A DNA stretch of 64,000 nt. Origin: Actinoplanes lutulentus. GTDB taxonomy: Bacteria; Actinomycetota; Actinomycetes; Mycobacteriales; Micromonosporaceae. Made by a program: the position numbers and the translations under genes. Shown here piece after piece: positions 58,824 through 64,000 of the stretch (within the stretch, counting starts at the first letter, position 1; each line of letters begins with the position of its first letter). The DNA lies in contig NZ_QLMJ01000023.1 of NCBI RefSeq assembly GCF_003259845.1, forward strand, positions 62,001-126,000. The letters run 5' to 3'. The notes under the pieces were generated by a model that saw only the letters and a list, made by a program, of their open reading frames with translations, was not told the DNA's origin and made no database searches.

Positions 58824-61508
58824 TCATCCGGTGAGGATCGCGTGCAGGCGTTGTGCCTCCTTCACCACGCGGGTAGAGCCGGGGCGGGCGGCCACCTCAC
58901 TCAAGCCCGGTACGAGGTCACCCTTCAGACCCAGCGCTACGGCCACCTGGCTGGCGATCTCCAGCAGGTCGGGGACTGTTCGCGCCGTCGTGGTCAGCAG
59001 TGGGGGCAGGGCCACCGCCAGCAACTCCCACACCGTCACCGACGCGCCGGCCCGGTGCAGGTCGGTGAGGGCGGGCAGTACCCGGGTCACCTTGATGGTG
59101 CCGTCGCTGCCCAGGTCGGCGAGGGCGGCGCCGAGCAGGCCCGCGAACGTCACATCGGAGGACAACGTCAGCACGGTGTCCACGGCTGCCGCACGGTCCG
59201 GTTCGTGTTTGGCGGCCAGGGCGTACGCGACGGCGTACGCCAATGCCGGGCCGGCCGGTCCGGTGCCGTCGGCGAGCAGCGGGAGCAGGTGGCGGGCGGT
59301 GTCGCGCTGGTTCTGGTCGGCCAGGGACGCGATGTCGCCGAGTGCCCAGGCCGCGGCGACCTCGCGGTGGTGAGGGAGCACCATCGCGAGGACGTCCTCG
59401 TTGCGTACGAAGTCGCCGGGCATGTAGACCGGGTGCTTCACCGGTGTCAGCGTCAGCAGCTGGCGTTCCAGCCGCAGGCCGCCGTCGCGGGCCGGGCGCA
59501 GGCTGGCCACCACCCGCCGGGGCACCGGGGCGGCCCAGGTCCAGCCGCCGTCCCGGCCCCGCTCGCCGGGCTGCGTGAACGGTTCGCTGACCGGGTCGGG
59601 CAGGCCGCCGCTGGTGAGCCACTGGGCGTACTGCCGGCCGGCCGGCGAGGTCAGCCGCGCGGCACGGGCGGTGACCAGGTCTCCGGGGTTGCGGGGTACG
59701 CGGAGCAGCGCCTGCTCGAAGTCGAACGGCCAGGGCTGCCAGCCTTCCGCCTCGGCGCGTTGCAAGCGTTCCAGCAGGGTGCCGGCGTCGATGCTGCCGT
59801 TCACATGGGTCGGCGTGGCGACGGTCATCGGAACCATCGTGCCGGTCAGGTGTACGGCGACCTCGGCGGCTCGCAGCGCGAGAACCCCGTCAGGCCGCAT
59901 GGAGAACGGCGAACCGGCTCCCCGCCGCCCTTCCTGCCAGGCGGTCCGGACAGCCGCGGCGAGGGACTGCATGGCCGTGTTCAACGGAGTCCAGTCGTCG
60001 TTGGGGGCCCTCGGCACCGGCCGGGTGGCGAAGCGGATCGCCAGCCCGAGGCTGACGAAGGAGGAACCGGCATTCCACTGGTCAGGGTCGAACCAGCCGG
60101 AATAGCGCTCGACCACCGGCAGCAACGTGGCAGCCAATGACTCCCGGTCACCCGCCGCGTAGAGCGCCACCAGCCCGGCGAGCACCCGCTCCCACCCGAT
60201 CGCCGTCGGCTCATGGACCAGAGCGGCCAACTCCTCCGCCAGCTCAGCCCCATCAGCAACCGGCGCCGGCATCTCCGCGACCACCGCCGCCGAAGCGACA
60301 GCAACGGCCGGCCCGGCATCGATCAGATGTGCGCCGAAAACCTCCGCCGCCCTCCCCGGCAAATTCCCGCCGAGCGCCGAAGCCGCCTCAGCAACCAACG
60401 CCAGATCGCCCGCCCCGAGCACTCCCCGATGCTTCAGCACCAGATCGAGGGCTCGCTCCTGCACATCCAGCGCGCCGTGCCTGAACGCCCCGGAAAGAGC
60501 CACCACCACCTGACCCGACCGAGCAGGATCGCGCCGCACCACCTTGTCCAGCCACGACAGCTGCGCCTTGACCAGCGTCTTCTCGGTCCGGAGCAGCGTC
60601 TCCTCACTCGCCGCCAGCAGCGTGTCCAGCTCAAGCCGGCCGGCGTCGTCCACCGCGCGCAGGCTGCGCTGCGCCAGAGTCGCGACCGAACCCGGCCCAC
60701 CGGCGAGCAGCTGTGCGTAGTCCAGAACGTGCGTCGACAACTCATCCACCGTCGGCGCCAGCGCCTCGTGCAGCAGCACGAACGGCCGCAGATCGTTGGG
60801 CCGCCCGCCCCGCAGGAACCGGTCGGCCACCGCGCCCAGGATCGTCTTGCGCTCCAGCACACCCTCACCGGCCAGCGCCACGACCGCCGCCGGGAACCGT
60901 GGTTTCTCGCCGAAACCCACGGTCCCGCCGAAGTCCGCGCCCATCGTGTCGATCTCGAAGACCGACGGGAGCAGCACGTCACGCCACGGGTCCTGCCGCA
61001 GGCGCACGACGAGCGGCGGCACCGCCGTCCGGGGCCGCCACGGCCGGACGAACGCCCGCACCCAGCTGCGCACCACACCCTCGGTGACCGGTGGTGTCAC
61101 CCCGCCGGCCCGCATCAGGGCGGCCGCGAAGAACCAGTCGTCCGGCCACGGATCACGGGCCGGCAGACGCTCCGCCAGCCGGGCGCCGAGCTCACCGATC
61201 CACGTCAGCTCCAGCGCGGACGCCAGGGCCAGGAAGATGTCGGCGGACTCCCAGTTCCACGTGCTGAGCGCGGCGCGGCGCAGCGACGGGAGGGCTTTCG
61301 CCGCGGTCGGTGCGGTGCCGACGACGGCGAGGGCGTAGACCGTCCGGGCGTCCATGTCGGGATCCCGCTCCAGCGCTTTGACCCCGGCGACCACCTCGGC
61401 GAAGGCAACCGTGCGCTCGGCCGCGGTCGCCGCGGCCAGCAGCCGGATCATCCCGGCCGCGTCGTTGCGCCGGGCCAGCGCGTCGATCTCCTCCCAGGTC
61501 AGGCTCAT
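58824..61508 (-). CDS. DUF6493-like helical-repeat protein
   Basis: ATG 61508 overlaps the stop of the SWIM gene (ATGA) and gives 894 residues. The protein is soluble, Ala/Leu-rich and almost entirely helical, with HEAT-like units such as LARRNDAAGMIRLLAAATAAERTVAF, DMDARTVYALAVVGTAPTAAKAL and DTVLTLSSDVTFAGLLGAALADLG. It resembles the DUF6493 proteins that accompany SWIM zinc-finger genes in actinobacteria. The role of the pair is unknown; nucleic-acid association through the SWIM partner is plausible. No catalytic motif is visible. Confidence 0.78.
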   Translation of the reverse strand: MSLTWEEIDALARRNDAAGMIRLLAAATAAERTVAFAEVVAGVKALERDPDMDARTVYALAVVGTAPTAAKALPSLRRAALSTWNWESADIFLALASALELTWIGELGARLAERLPARDPWPDDWFFAAALMRAGGVTPPVTEGVVRSWVRAFVRPWRPRTAVPPLVVRLRQDPWRDVLLPSVFEIDTMGADFGGTVGFGEKPRFPAAVVALAGEGVLERKTILGAVADRFLRGGRPNDLRPFVLLHEALAPTVDELSTHVLDYAQLLAGGPGSVATLAQRSLRAVDDAGRLELDTLLAASEETLLRTEKTLVKAQLSWLDKVVRRDPARSGQVVVALSGAFRHGALDVQERALDLVLKHRGVLGAGDLALVAEAASALGGNLPGRAAEVFGAHLIDAGPAVAVASAAVVAEMPAPVADGAELAEELAALVHEPTAIGWERVLAGLVALYAAGDRESLAATLLPVVERYSGWFDPDQWNAGSSFVSLGLAIRFATRPVPRAPNDDWTPLNTAMQSLAAAVRTAWQEGRRGAGSPFSMRPDGVLALRAAEVAVHLTGTMVPMTVATPTHVNGSIDAGTLLERLQRAEAEGWQPWPFDFEQALLRVPRNPGDLVTARAARLTSPAGRQYAQWLTSGGLPDPVSEPFTQPGERGRDGGWTWAAPVPRRVVASLRPARDGGLRLERQLLTLTPVKHPVYMPGDFVRNEDVLAMVLPHHREVAAAWALGDIASLADQNQRDTARHLLPLLADGTGPAGPALAYAVAYALAAKHEPDRAAAVDTVLTLSSDVTFAGLLGAALADLGSDGTIKVTRVLPALTDLHRAGASVTVWELLAVALPPLLTTTARTVPDLLEIASQVAVALGLKGDLVPGLSEVAARPGSTRVVKEAQRLHAILTG

Positions 61509-62833
61509 GCCGGCACCTCTGAAGACGAGACCGCGGCGGTGAGGATCATGCGAACGGCCAGGGCGTGTTTGCACGGCCCGCGTTCCCCTCGATGTTTCGC
61601 CCACCACGGACACGTGCAGGAGAACGACTCGTGCCGCACGTGATAGGTCTCGTCCCCGCTGCGCACCACCGACACGTCCGCCCCGGCGGTGACCGCGCCC
61701 GCGTCGGCCAGCGCCCGGGCGCTGACCAGGCGAGGGTTCAGTTTTGCCACGGCGTCCGCCGAGTAGGGCAGCGTGCGGTGGAAATAGCCCGCCTCGGCCA
61801 CGTCGTATCCCACCCGGCCCGCCGTGCCGAGCTGGGTCAGCGCGTCACGCACCCGCCCGGCGTCCAGCCCGGACGAACTCGCCAAAGCGTCCACGTCGAT
61901 GGTGGGGTCCCACGACAGCAGCGCGCTGATCAGGTCGGCGTCGTCGGCCGCCTCGTCGCTGGACAACGACTCCAGGACCGCGCCCTCACCGGAGAACCCG
62001 CGATAGGGCTCCGGCGACAGGGTCAGTGACAACCGCAGCCCGGGCAGGCTCAGCTCCCACGTGCTGGCGACCGGACCACTCCCGGACGCGACGGAGGGAC
62101 CGTGAACGACAAGCGTTCGTGCGTACCGAAGGAAGGGTTTCAGAGCGACGAGGCGCCCGGCGCCCGGCAGGCAGACCGCGCCGGGCGCGGGCCGGGAGGT
62201 GAGCCGCAGCGTGCGGCCCGCCGGAACCGCCCAGAGCACCGATCTGTCCGATGCGGAGAGGCGTTGCAGCAGCGTGCGGGCGTCCGCGATGGTCAGCGAC
62301 GCGCGCGGGTCGAACCGCGACGTCAGCACCTGCGCCTCGGCGAACCCGCGCAGCCAGCGCGACGGCAGCGGCACCTTGCGCTCCACCACCGGACCGTCGA
62401 ACGTGGTCACCGTCAGATCATCGGGACCGACCGCGACGTGCAGCGGATCCACCCGGCCGACACGGGCCAGCGCGCGCTGCAGCGGCAGGTTGACGTCCAC
62501 ATTGGTGGTGCCGTGCGCGACGATCTCCCCGTCCAGCCCGGCGGGCAGCACGTCGAGCCGGGCATAAACGCCGCAGCACCCGGAGAACGACTCGAACCGC
62601 AACCGGTCCGACCCGGCGGTCACCACCGGGTCGAGGCTGGCCGGACTGACCGGCCGGAAATACCGGCTCCGGGCGACCTCCGCGACGGCGAGCAGACCGG
62701 TCGCCGCAGCGCCCGGGTCAGTGAGGAAACCGGTGAAGAAACGGGGGTGCGCCGCCGGACCGCCGGAGGTCTGGAGGGTGAGGCCGTCGTCCAGCGCCGA
62801 CGAGCCGAGGTACGAGTACGCCGCGGAAACCAT
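61505..62833 (-). CDS. SWIM zinc-finger protein
   Basis: ATG 62833 gives 442 residues; an in-frame start at 62863 lies ten codons further up. The C-terminus carries the SWIM motif CxCx(n)CxH: SCTCPWWAKHRGERGPCKHALAV. A winged-helix-like element precedes it (DALASSSGLDAGRVRDALTQLGTAGRVGYD). The N-terminal part is beta-rich with CCGVYARLDVLP. SWIM fingers bind DNA or proteins. The gene is translationally coupled to the DUF6493-like gene, and the same pairing is familiar from other actinobacteria. Function unknown. Confidence 0.85.
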   Translation of the reverse strand: MVSAAYSYLGSSALDDGLTLQTSGGPAAHPRFFTGFLTDPGAAATGLLAVAEVARSRYFRPVSPASLDPVVTAGSDRLRFESFSGCCGVYARLDVLPAGLDGEIVAHGTTNVDVNLPLQRALARVGRVDPLHVAVGPDDLTVTTFDGPVVERKVPLPSRWLRGFAEAQVLTSRFDPRASLTIADARTLLQRLSASDRSVLWAVPAGRTLRLTSRPAPGAVCLPGAGRLVALKPFLRYARTLVVHGPSVASGSGPVASTWELSLPGLRLSLTLSPEPYRGFSGEGAVLESLSSDEAADDADLISALLSWDPTIDVDALASSSGLDAGRVRDALTQLGTAGRVGYDVAEAGYFHRTLPYSADAVAKLNPRLVSARALADAGAVTAGADVSVVRSGDETYHVRHESFSCTCPWWAKHRGERGPCKHALAVRMILTAAVSSSEVPA

Positions 62834-62952
62834 GCCCGAGAACCTAGGCAAGGGGTACGACAATTTCTCACCCAGGCCTTTTCATGGGTACGAGCCACGG
62901 GGCCGGAGCCGAACTACGCCACCTGGACTACCCCGCGACCACATGCGACGCA

Positions 62953-62987
62953 AGGCCGCTGCGCGCCTCTCGCTACCGGTGCATGGT
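62953..62987 (-). repeat. 35-bp 3'-end element, copy 2
   Basis: On the minus strand ACCATGCACCGGTAGCGA, six variable bases and CGCAGCGGCCT match 37191-37225. It starts 33 bases after the LacI-type stop (63020), in the sense of that gene. The following GCATGTGGT can pair with ACCATGC through one bulge. Confidence 0.75.
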
Positions 62988-63019
62988 CACCCCGCGGGCG
63001 CCCGCCCCCGACCCGGCGG

Positions 63020-64000
63020 TCAGCGGAGCGGGGCCGTCGACTCGCGGGTCAGCAGCCGCACCGGGAGGGTCTCCACGCCGGACACCGGGGTGCCGTCCAT
63101 GGCCGCGGACAAACGCTGGGCGGCCGTCCGGCCCAGCTGTTCCAGATTCAGGTCGACGGTGGTCAGCGGCGGGCGGGCGTTCGCCGCGAGCACGTGCCAG
63201 TTGTCGAAGCCGATCACCGCCACCTGGGACGGGACGTCGATGCGTTCCTCGTGCAGGACGTCCAGCACGCCGCGGGCGATCTCGTCGGAGCCGGCGAAGA
63301 TGGCGTCGACGTCGGGGCAGCGGTCGAGCAGCATGCGGGTGGCGCCGCGGCCCCACGCCTCGGACCACATGCCGAACCAGACCTCGCCGCCCGCCAGCGA
63401 CAGACCCTCCTCGGCGAGGCGGTCCAGGGCGCCGCGGGCACGGTCCTGGGCGGCGCCGTACCCCGGATCGCCGGTGATGTGGGCGATCCTGCGGCGACCG
63501 CAGCGGATCAGGTGGTCGACGGCGAGCCGGCCGCCGCCGATGTTGTCGGTGACCAGGGAGAGGTCGGCGGGGTCGTCCGACGGGGCGTACGCGTAGATCA
63601 CCGGGACCGGCAGCTCGCCCAGCGACGGCCGGGTGTCCGGGCGCGCGCCCACCACGATGAGGCCGTCGACGCGGCGGGACAGCAGCGCGCGCAGATGGTG
63701 CTTTTCGCGGATCGTGTCACCACGGGCGTCGCACAGGAAGACCGATGTCTGGTCGGATCCGAAGGCGTCCTCGGCTCCCATCAGGATCGGTATCGAGAAC
63801 CGGCCCTCCAGGTCGGACGTCAGCAGGCCGACAGTGCCGCTGCGCTGGGTGATCAGACCCTGGGCGAGGGTGTTCGGTGAGAACGACAGCTGCTCGGCGG
63901 CCTTGACCACGCGCGCGCGTGTTTCCGCGCGGACCTGCGGCTGACCGTTCAGTGCCTTCGACGCCGTGGCGACCGAGACCCCGGCGAGCCGGGCGACGTC
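63020..64000 (-). CDS. LacI-family transcriptional regulator, 5' end beyond the window
   Basis: The frame runs from the right edge without a start. The visible N-terminus reads DVARLAGVSVATASKALNGQ, the LacI recognition region, then RAETRARVVKAAEQLSFSPNTLAQGL (hinge). The periplasmic-binding-like domain follows, with VGLLTSDLEGRFSIPILMGAEDAF, VDGLIVVGARPDT, RIAHITGDPGYGAAQDRARGAL and DAIFAGSDEIARGVLDVLHEERIDVPSQVAVIGFDN. It should repress a sugar-utilisation locus, probably to the right of the window. Only a few N-terminal residues are missing. Confidence 0.93.
   Translation of the reverse strand, partial: DVARLAGVSVATASKALNGQPQVRAETRARVVKAAEQLSFSPNTLAQGLITQRSGTVGLLTSDLEGRFSIPILMGAEDAFGSDQTSVFLCDARGDTIREKHHLRALLSRRVDGLIVVGARPDTRPSLGELPVPVIYAYAPSDDPADLSLVTDNIGGGRLAVDHLIRCGRRRIAHITGDPGYGAAQDRARGALDRLAEEGLSLAGGEVWFGMWSEAWGRGATRMLLDRCPDVDAIFAGSDEIARGVLDVLHEERIDVPSQVAVIGFDNWHVLAANARPPLTTVDLNLEQLGRTAAQRLSAAMDGTPVSGVETLPVRLLTRESTAPLR

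Overview
The window is very GC-rich chromosomal DNA (roughly 70% G+C by eye) with strong G/C bias at third codon positions, many GTG/TTG starts and tightly overlapping operons. Gene families typical of filamentous actinobacteria fill it: DUF6529, a SWIM/DUF6493 pair, FHA-EccC ATPase, RHS toxins with WXG100 partners, LAL regulators, a cutinase-like polyester hydrolase. The best guess is a member of the Micromonosporaceae (Actinoplanes-like); this is inference from gene content, not from a marker gene. No rRNA, tRNA, CRISPR array, insertion sequence or origin was recognised.

Layout. 1-8.8 kb: truncated HlyD-type adaptor gene, divergent lipoprotein with a strong terminator, LRV-like repeat protein, secreted PET-hydrolase/cutinase homologue, divergent LuxR-LAL regulator, and small housekeeping-type genes (histidine phosphatase, SHOCT-like membrane protein, DoxX). 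8.8-9.85 kb: a gene-free block of three different repeats. 9.85-16.5 kb: short transcription units (methyltransferase, cysteine hydrolase, LacI, GNAT, an SMR efflux pump with its TetR and a clear operator, a second TetR, cupin, serine hydrolase).

16.5-28.3 kb: two paralogous RHS polymorphic-toxin modules on the minus strand. They share an almost identical shell but end in unrelated toxin tips: an ADP-ribosyltransferase-like tip and a PIN-type nuclease tip. Each is followed by overlapping small genes that are candidate immunity genes. Each module has kept one of two WXG100-type genes and lost the other, so the two loci are reciprocal remnants of one ancestral module.

28.3-37.2 kb: receptor serine/threonine kinase and DUF6529 membrane protein, then a conflict-type locus. 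It encodes a ~1650-residue protein fusing a caspase-like peptidase, an Hsp90-type ATPase and a long C-terminal array of degenerate winged-helix-like repeats, with a divergent pair (zinc ribbon plus membrane protein) on the other side of a short shared promoter region. This is the most distinctive system in the window.

37.3-42.5 kb: FMN reductase/luciferase-like monooxygenase pair, a frameshifted gene, and an ATP-grasp gene followed by an ABC exporter. 42.6-48.2 kb: an FHA-EccC-type type VII secretion ATPase and a proline-rich membrane protein, separated by a second copy of the dispersed repeat seen at 9.3 kb. EccC plus WXG100 genes make type VII export of the RHS toxins plausible, though they are 15-20 kb apart. 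48.2-64 kb: esterase, Nudix-like membrane protein, NADAR-domain protein, GH18 chitinase, AlkZ-like protein, glucose-6-phosphate isomerase, a PMT-like glycosyltransferase, a PH-like membrane protein, the DUF6493/SWIM pair and a LacI regulator running off the right edge.
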